The position numbers were made by a program, and so were the translations under genes. Of a stretch of DNA of 64,000 bases, positions 46,901-58,900 are shown in pieces. The stretch comes from Ashinkailepas kermadecensis (Eukaryota > Arthropoda > Thecostraca > Neolepadidae). The notes below the pieces were generated by a model. The model saw only the letters and a program-made list of their open reading frames with translations. It did no database searches and was not told where the DNA came from. The stretch lies in NCBI GenBank assembly GCA_034440615.1, contig JAOTOM010005102.1, forward strand, positions 659,501-723,500, read 5' to 3'. How positions within the stretch are numbered: the first letter of the stretch is position 1; the number at the start of each line of letters is the position of its first letter.

Positions 46901-49900
46901 CGCCACAACCTCTCGTGACCCATCGCCGGCCCTGCCACCGCCCACCAGAGGACCGGACCGCCCAGCCGCTGCTCAGCTGACCCTCGCCGCGACCCCTCGT
47001 GACCCATCGCCGGCCCTGCCACCGCCCACCAGAGGACCGGACCCCCAGCCGCTGCTCAGCTGACCCTCGCCGCGACCCCTCGTGACCCATCGCCGGCCCT
47101 GCCACCGCCCACCGCCCACCAGAGGACCGGACCGCCCAGCCGCTGCTCAGCTGACCCTCGCCGCGACCCCTCGTGACCCATCGCCGGCCCTGCCACCGCC
47201 CACCAGAGGACCGGACCGCCCAGCCGCTGCTCAGCGCTGTACCCGCGCTGCGCGGACGCCGCCTGGTCTGGCAAGGCCACCACGAGCTTATGTGTCAGCA
47301 CCACGGGATCCAGGCTCGTCGATAGCTGTGACACCGCCAGATGCGGCCGCCTCTCACAGATCGGCCGAGACGACGGCCGTAAAACCGGCACCAAGCCGGG
47401 GCTACCCAGTCTGGCCGCCGGAACAAGGCGACCCAACGCCAGAGCAGCGAACTGCACATCTGGAACAAACTAAGCCGGCGTTTCCCTGGGTGCTCGCCCC
47501 GGACGGTCAGCTCCGTGAGATGAGTGGTGCGCGCTTAGAGCTAACAGGGCCAACTCCTACCCCGTCGCGAGTCTTCGAGTCCGTCTCCGCAGATTATTTT
47601 GAACATGCGGGACGGGCCTATCTGGTGTATGCCGACCGTCTGTCGGGTTGACCCATCGTGAATGACTGTAGGAACGAAGCCACCGCCCGCACGCTCGTCC
47701 AAGCGCTGCGCCGCATCTTCTTCGACACTGGCGTGCCCGTTACCCTGCGAAGTGACGGTGACCCACAGTTCGCCTCCTGGCACACGCGTGAGTTCCTGCA
47801 GCGGTGGGGGGGGGGGGGGGTGCAGCACGAAATGTCCACCACTCACTATCCACAGAGCAATGGAGACGCTGAGGCCTCTGTAAAGGCCGCAAAACGGCTG
47901 ATTCGAAAAACCACTGCAGGCGGCGACATGGACACAGACGAGTTCGTCAGGGGCTTGCTGGAACTGCGCAACGCCCCTCTTGCCGACGGCTGCTCACCAG
48001 CTCAAATGCTGTTTGGACACCCGGTTCGGTCAGTCGTCCCGGCCCACCACCGTACATATACCCCTGAGAGGAAAACAGCAGCCGACAACGCCGACGCTAA
48101 GGCCGCATCCGCGCAGCAAAACGTGCAGAACGGTACGACCGAGCCACCAGGCCCCTGCCGACTGTCGGTATCGGGGTGCACGCATACATTCAGGACCGAA
48201 CCACCGGTCTATGTGACCGAACAGGCGTGGTTATTGATGTCGGCGCGCGCCGTGACTATTTGGTTAAGCTTCCGAGTGGTCGCGTGCTGTGGCGAAATCG
48301 ACGGTTCATCCGGCATGTGCACCCCATGACGCCGATCACGGGTACAGGCGCGAACAACTCATCAGTTAGTCAGGAAGCCAGTAGAGACGAGGGTAGATCG
48401 GCCCCGACTGCCTATCGTAAAACTGTTAGGCTTACTGAGCCCGTGGCCATCCCCGACGTTCCCCGCCGCAGCTGGCGACGAGGACGACCGCCTGACCGCC
48501 TGACTGTTATCCCACGATCGGTCCGGTATTGAAGGGCAATATCAACCCCGCCCCTACAGTATCGGTATCACACGATACCGACACTGCTGAGTCGAGAAAC
48601 CAGGGGGAGGGGGAGGGGGAAGGGAGATGTTGTGTGTCTGTGTGGAGACGTGTACGATGGTCCGACATATGGAGAACATCTGTTGGGGGACCTGTGTCGG
48701 CCGGCTGCCGCGCCGGCCGCCTCGGCATTCTACACACGCCCGTCAGTGAATACAGACCGAGACGGAGCGTCCTGTGTCAGTGACGATATAACAGCAGATA
48801 GCGATGCTATATGGTGCAGTCATCATGGCAAAATGTTCTTAGTGGAGTCCCCCACGGGTCAGTACTGTGGCCACTATTGTTCATTATATTTGTAAATAAC
48901 ATTGAAAGTGGCCTAAGCAGTAAGGTTTTGAAATTTGCGGATTATTTGAAGGTCTTTAGGGCAATAACAGGACACAATGAGCAGGTCTTGCTGCAGAAAG
49001 ACTTAGACGAGCTTGTGAAGTGGTCCGAAAAATGGCAAATGAAATGTAATTTTGGTAAGTGCAAAATCATGCATGTAGGTAGGCAGTAGGGTGGTCCTTA
49101 AAATCAAAAGTTTGAATTATGTTGCTCCTACCCCGGGAATCTGTTCATATACATGCAAAAACCGCGTAGGTATTTTTTTTCTTCAAAATCGGCTCGTGTG
49201 AAGATGTTGCACATCGAAGTTGATTTTTTACTCTACCCCAGTGTTTTACCACAGTGCCATATGACGGTGAAATTTTTACTTTACCACAGTAAGTACACCA
49301 GTGTACTTAGGCAGTATCGGTATTGCATTAACCTCGCCCCTCTCTTCTTTTTCTCAGATTATTATGGCTACACGTAGCAAAGATTTCCTTGTTGTGCCCG
49401 AGCCAGAGCTGGTGGGGTCCAAACTTCCATCCAACGGCGATGTCTTAGCCGTTATTCTGCACAACTTACATTTGAAGAAGACGTCGCTCCGTGATGTGAC
49501 GCTTGTCGTTGCTCCCATGGTGGCGCGATACTGGAGCATGGCTCGGATTCCCATGATGAGGAAGGACAGCGTGGTGACGAAAATGGAGAAGCTGCATCGG
49601 GAGTACGAGCTCCTGAAGAAGGGGAAGCATCGACGCTCGGTGCCGCAGGTGGCCAAGGAGGAGGCGTTCATGGTCGTCTTGCAGAATCTCTTCGACGTGG
49701 CCCACGCAGACGCCTTGAAGACGATGACGAATGCGGATGATAAGGCGTTTCTGCTTGCCCAACGCGAACCAGGCCGACGGGGGAGGATGGGGAATATGGA
49801 TACTGTCCTTGCTGGACAAGAAGCTCGACGATGCCAGAGAACGGAGAGAGAGCTGGAGCAACAGAGGCGCGCGCAAGAAGAGGCAACGTCTTCGTCCGCA

Positions 49901-52900
49901 GTGGTTGAGCTGGAGTCCTCCACCAGTTCCAGCGCATCTGATCCAGAGTCGTCTGCTGAAGCTGCCGAAGTCCGTGATGCTGTTGGCGGAGCGAGTCCGC
50001 GGAAACGGATCCGGAGAGCCACCACCAACATGATCAGTCCAGCTCTTGCGGCAACGTTGGACAGGACGAAGATGACGGATCGATCGGCCGTTCACGTCCT
50101 GACTGCGACTGCTAGTGTTCTCGGACGCGATGTCAAGGAGCTAAACATCAACCGTTCTTCCATCCGCCGTCATCGGAGAAAGCACCGGGAAGCACTGGCC
50201 TCCAAGCTCAAGGAAGAGTTCCGAGCGGACACTCCGCTTGTTGTCCATTGGGATGGCAAGCTGATGCCTGACCTAACCACCAAAGACCATGTGGACAGGC
50301 TTCCCATTCTTGTTACAGGGAAGGGAACATCTCAGCTACTGAGTGTTGCCAAGCTTGCCAGCGGGACGGGACACGACATCGCTCGCGCCGTGGTGTCCGC
50401 TCTGGAGGAATGGAGAGTTGCAGATCAGGTGGCCGGACTGTCGTTCGACACCACGGCTGCGAACACTGGCAGGAACAATGGCGCCTGTGTGCTCATCGAA
50501 CAACAGCTCGAGAAGGACATGCTTCACTTTGCCTGCCGACACCATATCCTGGAAGTCATGGTTCAAGCCGTCTTCACCCATCTCCTCGGAGCCTCCTCTT
50601 CCCCCGATGTCCTCCTCTTCAAACGCTTCCAGACCTACTGGGAGAACATTGACCGCGAAGCCTTCACCACAGGGATGCAGAGTGCAGAGGTAGCCACTCT
50701 TCTGCAGGACATGAAGGACGAAGGCCTGGGCTTGGCAATGCAAGTCCTTCAGGATCGCAGTGACTTGCGTGATGATTACAAGGAGCTGGTCGAGCTTGTC
50801 ATCATCTTCCTTGGCGGGGTTCCTGCTCGCGGCGTCCGGTTTCGAGCTCCTGGACCAATGCATCAGGCACGTTGGATGAGTAAGATCATCTATTCGTTCA
50901 AGGTATGGATGTTTCGCGATCAATTCTCCCTCAAGAAGAGAGAAGAGAACGCACTGATGAAGATGTGCGTCTTCTCTGCGAGAGTGTACGCAATGGCGTG
51001 GATGAAGGCAGGGTTCCCCGCTCAAGCTCCTCGGCTCGATCTGGACCTACTGAAGGCTCTGGACACGTACGGAAAGATTGACGCCGAGGTGGGGAACGTT
51101 GCCTTGAAGAAACTCTCCAACCACCTCTGGTACCTGTCGGAGGAGCTGGTTGGGCTCGCCTTTTTCGACCCTGAAGTCTCCGTTGACAGGAAGAAGGCGA
51201 TGGCGATGGCTACAAGGCAAGAGAGCGGTGAGAGGGAGGAGTCAGCTCCGAAGAGGGTCATGTTGCCGAAGAAATCTATCCGCAGTGTCCATCTTGAAGA
51301 TTTCGTCACGGATCGAACGCTCGGCTTCTTCGAGAAGCTCAACCTGGACAAGTCGTTCCTGGACTTCCCCCCGGAGACGTGGGAGGAACGGGAGCCGTTC
51401 AAGGCGGCGGCAGCAGTGGTCCACAAGCTGGCGGTGGTCAACGACCATGCGGAACGTGGAGTGGCCCTCATCAATGAATACAACCGGTCGCTGACCAAGG
51501 ATGAGGAGCAGCTTCAGTTCCTCCTCCAGGTAGTGGCGGCCCACCGGAAGCAGTTTCCGGACACAAAAAAAGACGACACTTGCCCAGACCAGGCAACAAT
51601 GAGTGGTTTGGCCCCCACGATACCTCCGTCTTTGAGCGGATAATACTCCTGAGCAGTGTGTACACTCCTGCGGGAGGGGGACCTGGAGCCAGATATTGGG
51701 TATATTTACGAGGTCGATGTGCAACATGTTATTACGATCGGATTTGAACAAAACTTTCTTCACACGTTTTTTGCTCCCAAAGGAACAATTCCCAGGGGTA
51801 GGAAGAAGTACTTTCCTGTGTTTATTTGTTCCCTATATACTAAGAACCACCCTAGTAGGCAGCATATGAAGGCTCCATACTTGATGGGTAGCCAAGTATT
51901 ATCTGTGACTCAGCAGGAGAAGGACTTAGGTGTTATTTTGAACACAAAATTGGGGGTATCAGAACAGACCAAAGAAGCCAGGTAGAAGGCACTCAGAATG
52001 CTTGGGGCAATAAATAGGAATGTATCATACAAAAGTGAGGAAGTCATCAGGAAGCTTTACTGTGCATATGCCAGGCCACATTTGGAATACTGTGTCCAAG
52101 CTTGGTCCCCTAGTTATGAGAAGATTGTTGGCATTTAGAGAGAGAGTACAAAAGAGGGCAATAAAAATGGTTAATAGTATAAGCAACCTGGCATATGAGG
52201 AAAGATTAAAGAAATTGGATGTCACTTAGATATAGAAGGCTGAGAGGAGATCTCATCGAGGTCTTTAAATTTGTTCATAGTCAGGAACAGGAACATATCA
52301 GGGAAATGTTTGAATTTAACAGAAATGATGCAATTAGAGGTCATCAATTCAAAATTAAAGTTAATCACAGCAGGACAAGGTTAAGACAGTCTTTCTTCAC
52401 AAACAGGGTAGTAGAACATTGGAACCAGCTGCCAGAAACCATTGTCAGTAGCAGCACACTGAACATCTTTAAAAACAGCATAGACACTCATTAGAAGAAA
52501 AGAGGGCTTGCTTTTCGGTATTCCAGGGAGGGCTGATCGGTCAATACCCTCTCACGACACCGCGCCGCCGCTACGTCAGCGGGCTTGCTTGTACCGCCAC
52601 GGCCGACAACGGAGCCACTGACCTGCGACTCCAGCTTGTACCGCCACGGCCGACAACGGAGCCACTGACCTGCGACTCCAGCTTGTACCGCCACGGCCGA
52701 CAACGGAGTCACTGACCTGCGACTCCAGCTTGTACCGCCACGGCCGACAACGGAGTCACTGACCTGCGACTCCAGCTTGTACCGCCACGGCCGACAACGG
52801 AGCCACTGACCTGCGACTCCAGCTTGTACCGCCACGGCCGACAACGGAGCCACTGACCTGCGACTCCAGCTTGTACCGCCACGGCCGACAACGGAGCCAC

Positions 52901-55900
52901 TGACCTGCGACTCCAGCTTGTACCGCCACGGCCGACAACGGAGCCACTGACCTGCGACTCCAGCTTGTACCGCCACGGCCGACAACGGAGCCACTGACCT
53001 GCGACTCCAGCTTCTCCCGCTACGGCCGACAACGGAGCCACTGACCTGCGACTCCAGCTTCTCCCGCTACGGCCGACAAGGGAGCCACTGACCTGCGACT
53101 CCAGCTTCTCCCGCTACGGCCGACAACGGAGCCACTGACCTGCGACTCCAGCTTGTACCGCCACGGCCGACAACGGAGCCACTGACCTGCGACTCCAGCT
53201 TCTCCCGCTACGGCCGACAGCGGAGCCACTGACCTGCGACTCCAGCTTGCGGATGAGCTCGACCTTCTCCTCCCAGAGTTTGGACCAGGCCTCGTTCTTG
53301 GTGGCGCAGCGGTCCAGCTCGCGCTCGGCATGCTCCAGCCGACCGATCAGTGTTGCCTTATTCTCACTGAGACGGTCGAGCTCCACCTGTTGTCAGCTCA
53401 GGTCAGGTCCATTGTTGGATTCTTACTTTTCCGTCCGGGTCGAAGTGCTCTGTTGTCATCTGATCATCGGAGTGTACAAGGCTTGCATTATTGGGAAGTA
53501 TTTTCTTTATATTACCTTACAATTGAAGTGCAACAACCGATACCTTATCGCTAGATTACTATTGATACGAAACTTACCGGTGGATATAGCACCTGGGCTC
53601 GGAAACAGAACAAATGTACGTATGCACAAATGCATGTACACGCAAAAGTACGTAAGCGCAAATGTACATATGCGCAAATGTACGTACGGCAACCATACGC
53701 AAGCGCAAATGTATCTATGCAAACGTACGTATGACAAGCATACGCAAGCGCAAATGTGTGTATGCAAATGTACGTATGCGCAAGTGTACGTATGCGCAAA
53801 TGTACGTATGTGCAAATACACGTATGGACAAATGTCCGTAAGCGCAAAAGCACGTAAATACAAAAGTACGTAATCGCAAATGTACGCATGAGCCAATGCA
53901 CACACATTTGCGCTTACGTACATTTGGTTACGTACGTATGCAATACGTACGCTCTTACGTACATTTGCCATAAGTACACTTGTCATAAATACCTTTCTGC
54001 TCACGCACATCTGTGCTTAATTACACCTTCCATACGTACTTTTGTGCATGGTATTTTCCATTTGCTTCCATTTCGGGCTAGTCCAATTTGCTTACGTGCA
54101 CTTGTCATACGCACATTGGCTTACGTACATCTGCCATACGTATATTTGTACTTGCGTACAGTTGCCCTAGGATCTCTGGATTCCCAACACTAAATGTTGA
54201 GCTCCACAATGGTTGAGCTCCACCTGTTATCAGGTCAGGTCAAGTCAGGCTCCTGTCCACCTGTTGGCCAATCAGGTGAGGTCAGATGACATCGAGCTAT
54301 ATCTCACAGTCTAATCAGGGCAGATTGGATAGGCAGATTGGACCTCCTGTCGTCAGGTCAGGTCAGGTCAGGCCGAGCTGCACATGTCACGTCCGGTCGG
54401 CCAAACGATTGGTTTAGCCGTGTTCTCGGTGGAGACAATCGAGCTCAGCAAGTCCACGCTTACCAAACACCACACATGTAACGACGCTGTTCCCGGCAGC
54501 CCACAGCCGGACCACACGGCCAACACGGGTGACGACAGCCGACAGCCGGACCACACGGCCAACACGGGTGACGACAGCCCACAGCCGGACCACACGGCCA
54601 ACACGGGTGACGACAACCGGCAGCCGGACCACACGGCCAACACGGGTGACGACAGCCCACAGCCGGACCACACGGCCAACACGGGTGACGACAACCGACA
54701 GCCGGACCACACGGCCAACACGGGTGACGACAACCGGCAGCCGGACCACACGGCCAACACGGGTGACGACAGCCCACAGCCGGACCACACGGCCAACACG
54801 GGTGACGACAACCGGCAGCCGGACCACACGGCCAACACGGGTGACGACAACCGACAGCCGGACCACACGGCCAACACGGGTGACGACAGCCGACAGCCGG
54901 ACCACACGGCCAACACGGGTGACGACAGCCGACAGCCGGACCACACGGCCAACACGGGTGACGACAGCCGACAGCCGGACCACACGGCCAACACGGGTGA
55001 CGACTGCCGACAGCCGGACCACACGGCCAACACGGGTGACGACAACCGACAGCCGGACCACACGGCCAACACGGGTGACGACTGCCGACAGCCGGACCAC
55101 ACGGCCAACACGGGTGACGACAACCGGCAGCCGGACCACACGGCCAACACGGGTGACGACAGCCGACAGCCGGACCACACGGCCAACAGGGGTGACGACT
55201 GCCGACAGCCGGACCACACGGCCAACACGGGTGACGACAGCCGGCAGCCGGACCACACGGCCAACACGGGTGACGACAACCGACAGCCGGACCACACGGC
55301 CAACACGGGTGACGACAACCGACAGCCGGACCACACGGCCAACAGGGGTGACGACAACCGACAGCCGGACCACACGGCCAACACGGGTGACGACAACCGG
55401 CAGCCGGACCACACGGCCAACACGGGTGACGACAACCGACAACCGGACCACACGGCCAACACGGGTGACGACAGCCGACAGCCGGACCACACGGCCAACA
55501 CGGGTGACGACAACCGACAGCCGGACCACACGGCCAACACGGGTGACGACAGCCGACAGCCGGACCACACGGCCAACACGGGTGACGACAGCCGACAGCC
55601 GGACCACACGGCCAACACGGGTGACGACAACCGACAGCCGGACCACACGGCCAACACGGGTGACGACTGCCGACAGCCAGATGGGACCGATGCGTGGTGG
55701 CGGCTCCATCCTCAGATGTCCGTACATACCACCGGCGCCGGAACTGACGCCACACAGAAAACTTGTTTTCATAACAGCTAGTGTTTGCTGCATTAGGCGT
55801 CACGAGCGGACGTAATACCAGTGGCACCGCTCCGGTGGTGGGTTTGTGAAGGAACATCACCACAGTGGGTTTGCTATGTTTAATGCTATATTATAGTTTC

Positions 55901-58900
55901 TAGAGGAGGTGCAAGTAATTTCCAATGGTCAAATTTGAACAAATCGAAACTGCTCGAAGTTGTCTTATGATGTGTAGTTTGTTTTAATAGCAGATCATTT
56001 AACTTTGTTACTTCGCCTTCAACGTCGAATGAAAGCGATTGGCCACTCAATTTCTTGTAATAAAACAAGTCATACATATTCTGTGTGATGCGCTGACAAT
56101 TTCCAATGTTTTAAACTAAACAAAAATAGAACGTGCTACATTTTGATATCATCTTCAATAACCTCCATGAAGTTATAACCCTGCCATTTTGCAAGAAATT
56201 CCAGGATTTATGTCCCAAAATATCACATTGTATTCCTTTTAATTGTATAACAGATGTTCTACATTAGCGCATTAATTTCCAATGGTCTCAAATAAACCGG
56301 CGTGAAATGAGCTGCCTCCTGATGCTATACTGGACTACTTTTATAGATATCTAACCCCGTTATTTTTCACATTTTGACATGAAGCTTTCAGGCATTATTG
56401 AGGTTCTGACATGGCTCGATCCACATCAAGCGCCGACATTGGCTGCCCAGAGGATCCGTAGGGCCACCGAGCGGCGGCATCGCAAACATAAAGTTCCAGT
56501 CTTGATGAATACCAAGCAAAATTACCAAAATTGTGTAGAAATTAACGGTTGTAGATGCATTCGTTCCATTCAACGCCCATACGCGTAACGTTCTTAAACA
56601 ATATCGAGGGAACCTGCCGGCCTCAACTCCAATGGTTGCGGAAATCATGGCAGGCACATTGTCTATTGCTTAAAATATGAAAATGTGCCAGTAACTTCGG
56701 CGTTGGGGCCCACTGACGTTCAGGGAATGGTTCCGGGCCCGACCACCATCCATGGCGGTCGGTCAGCGTCGAGCCGCGGGCGACGCCGCCGGCGGCGGCC
56801 TGCGCGCCAATGGTGCATGCTTACCGGAATATATTTCCAGAAGTCTATTCGCAAGATAACATCATGTGGAAGATATCAGTGCAAGTGGTAATTAAACTGA
56901 AATTTGAAGGTAAGCCAACTTTAGTCAATGCATTTCGCATCATATTTTATGGAGAAAGAGTCATAAATTGTACTTATATTCCTTGCGTACACACTAGTGA
57001 GCATCCAGGCGCGCTCATCGCGGTCGCATATTTCAGAGTTCTTGAATGGCATCAGGAACCTACCTGTTTTCTTTCTTTGCTGGAGATCCCCGATGTCCGC
57101 ATTAACATTGCGTCTGACGCCTAACGAGTAAAAATCGTTTTTTAAAAAAAAAACAGGAGAAGGTGGCAAAAAATCGGTGACATGCTTACACTTCCTCTGA
57201 CATTTTCAGCTCAAATTTGGCTCATTTCTGTGCATTCTTCACGTTGTGTAATACTTAACACCCTCCTAGACATACAGCAGTGCCTTACATATATGATAAA
57301 AAACATATTAAGCCAATATTTTCCGGACCCATACCGGTAAAAACCAGTAAAATAGTTCTAGACATGTCGATCTTTACCAGTGGAAAAACCCAGCAAAAAC
57401 AGGCTTGGTAGTAAAGACGTATAATTTCAAAGAATTTGATTCATTCATTGGTCGCATCATTTCAAAGAAGCTCGTAACTTGTCAACGATACTCATTAAAA
57501 TCACATAATTCCATAATTCCATGCTTTTTGATTTACCGTGTTCCGACACTTCTACTTCTTCGCCTACACTACTTCATATGTGGTCATATCGTTGAGTTAC
57601 CGCGCTTCTAATCAGTGAGCTTCTTTCAGCAGCGCAGTACTCTCGAGGAGCAATACGAGCGTCGCGGGTGGCGTTTCACTGCGAATTTATCTCGGATGAG
57701 ACACGACGGCGTGAAATGGGAAATATCATTTGGCTCGTTTTGGAAAATGTTATAGGTCGGTCAGTCCCACCGACAGGACGCAACGTCACCATCTCCGGGG
57801 AGGCGCTATGGGTCCGCCAGCTCAACCTGCAGACGGTAAGAACGTCACCGCTACGTCTCCCCACTGAGGAGGCGCTACAGGTTCGTCATTCGCACCTGCA
57901 GACGGTAAGACCGTCGCCGCTCCGTCTCCACCTCTGAGGAGGCATCACCACGGCCGCGAGACGAGTTGGCCGCCTGCTTCAGGGTACGCAGCTGCTCAGT
58001 CAGCGTCGTCGCCTGCTTCTCCTTGGCTGCGACATCCTCCTGCGCCTTCGCCAGCTCATCCCTGAGGCACGCCGTTGCCTTCAGATTCCGTGCGCGGCCT
58101 GCGTATCACCTCCTTGCTATGGCACCCACACACCGGCCTGATATGCCTGATTGAGACCAAAGATTGAGACCAAATGTTTGAGGCACGCACGCTGAAAACT
58201 GTAGCTGAGTTTACAAGCAATGATTATACCATTTTACACACTTCGATAATAGCAGCAAGCAATACACTATACAATATTTGACCACACTAGGATTTCCCTT
58301 TCCGTGCCTGCAGGAAATACCTAAGCAGGGCGGCCATCGGAGCAATGGAGCGAAACGGGTGCCGATCACACGTCGGCGCTAGACCGGCGGCGCTGCTCAG
58401 CAAATCCGGCGCGGGGTTGCTGACGCAGCGGACGTCGGAACGCATCGTCCACGTCCTGGCATCTACAGTCCTTCCAATACCTTAGAGTAGCAAAACTGTT
58501 CATCCGGATCAAACCCGTTTGCCTTTCCATATATCCCCGGAATCGAGTTCGGAACTGCCATCCACCACTGACAGGTGCAGGCCAGCTGGACCCGGCAGAG
58601 CTGAAAGGTGACGGTGGCGCCCTGGCTGAACGGCAGGCAGGCGGTGACGGCTGGGCGGGACCTGACCAGAAATTACAACAGTAACAGCGGTACTGGACTG
58701 TTGGCGCTCAGACACCGTGGCATTGGGGTACGTCGAATGGCTTGGGGAGGCTTCCCTGTGTGAGCGTGAGTGAGGTGCGGTGTGCCGGTGTGTGATGATG
58801 CTCGCCACCAATGCACCGTGGGATGAGGCTTTACGGCTGTTTAATTTTCACTGGACGTCGTGCCTGTTTGGTTTCATCTGCTTCTCCTTCCATCCGTATA

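Larger units (their letters stand above)
44964..48793 (+). mobile_element. Gypsy-type LTR retrotransposon, internally deleted
   Basis: Starts TGTTGTGTG and ends ATATAACA, flanked by a 5-bp duplication GCAGA (44959-44963, 48794-48798). Order: partial left LTR, gag-protease frame, 84-bp minisatellite in place of RT/RNase H, integrase with one nonsense codon and a later frameshift, polypurine tract, full right LTR. It lies inside the CR1-like element. The left LTR lacks its last ~46 bases and no primer-binding site is evident, so it could not be copied by its own products. Confidence 0.88.
40925..52540 (+). mobile_element. CR1-like LINE broken by four nested insertions
   Basis: Colinear plus-strand pieces of one element: 40925-41012 (DNLAKVPNFKRADFDCVRAA), 41937-42187 (SAIEWEEEFSNLNGCEMW), 44111-44963 (RT N-terminal half, PNKAAGPDGIYVRVLREAEK, YLDFSKAFDKVPHK), 48794-49086 (GVPHGSVLWPLLFIIFVNNI, KFADYLKVF) and 51855-52540 (EKDLGVILNTKLG, RYRRLRGDLIEVFKF). 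The gaps are a piggyBac-like element, a TTAGGCGTC element, a Gypsy-type element and an hAT-like element. The second catalytic Asp of the FADD box reads Tyr. Frame agreement across the TTAA junction (VRAA then LSAIEW) supports simple insertion. The 5' limit is uncertain. Confidence 0.9.

Noticed and set aside
46207..47105. Minus-strand frames with repeated G-R-W-Q-G-R-R-W motifs
   Set aside because: Antisense translation of the 84-bp minisatellite in the Gypsy-type element.
54368..55863. Several very long reading frames (over 420 codons) on both strands
   Set aside because: They are translations of the 39-bp satellite, whose unit is a multiple of three without stops; simultaneous openness in at least four frames argues against coding.
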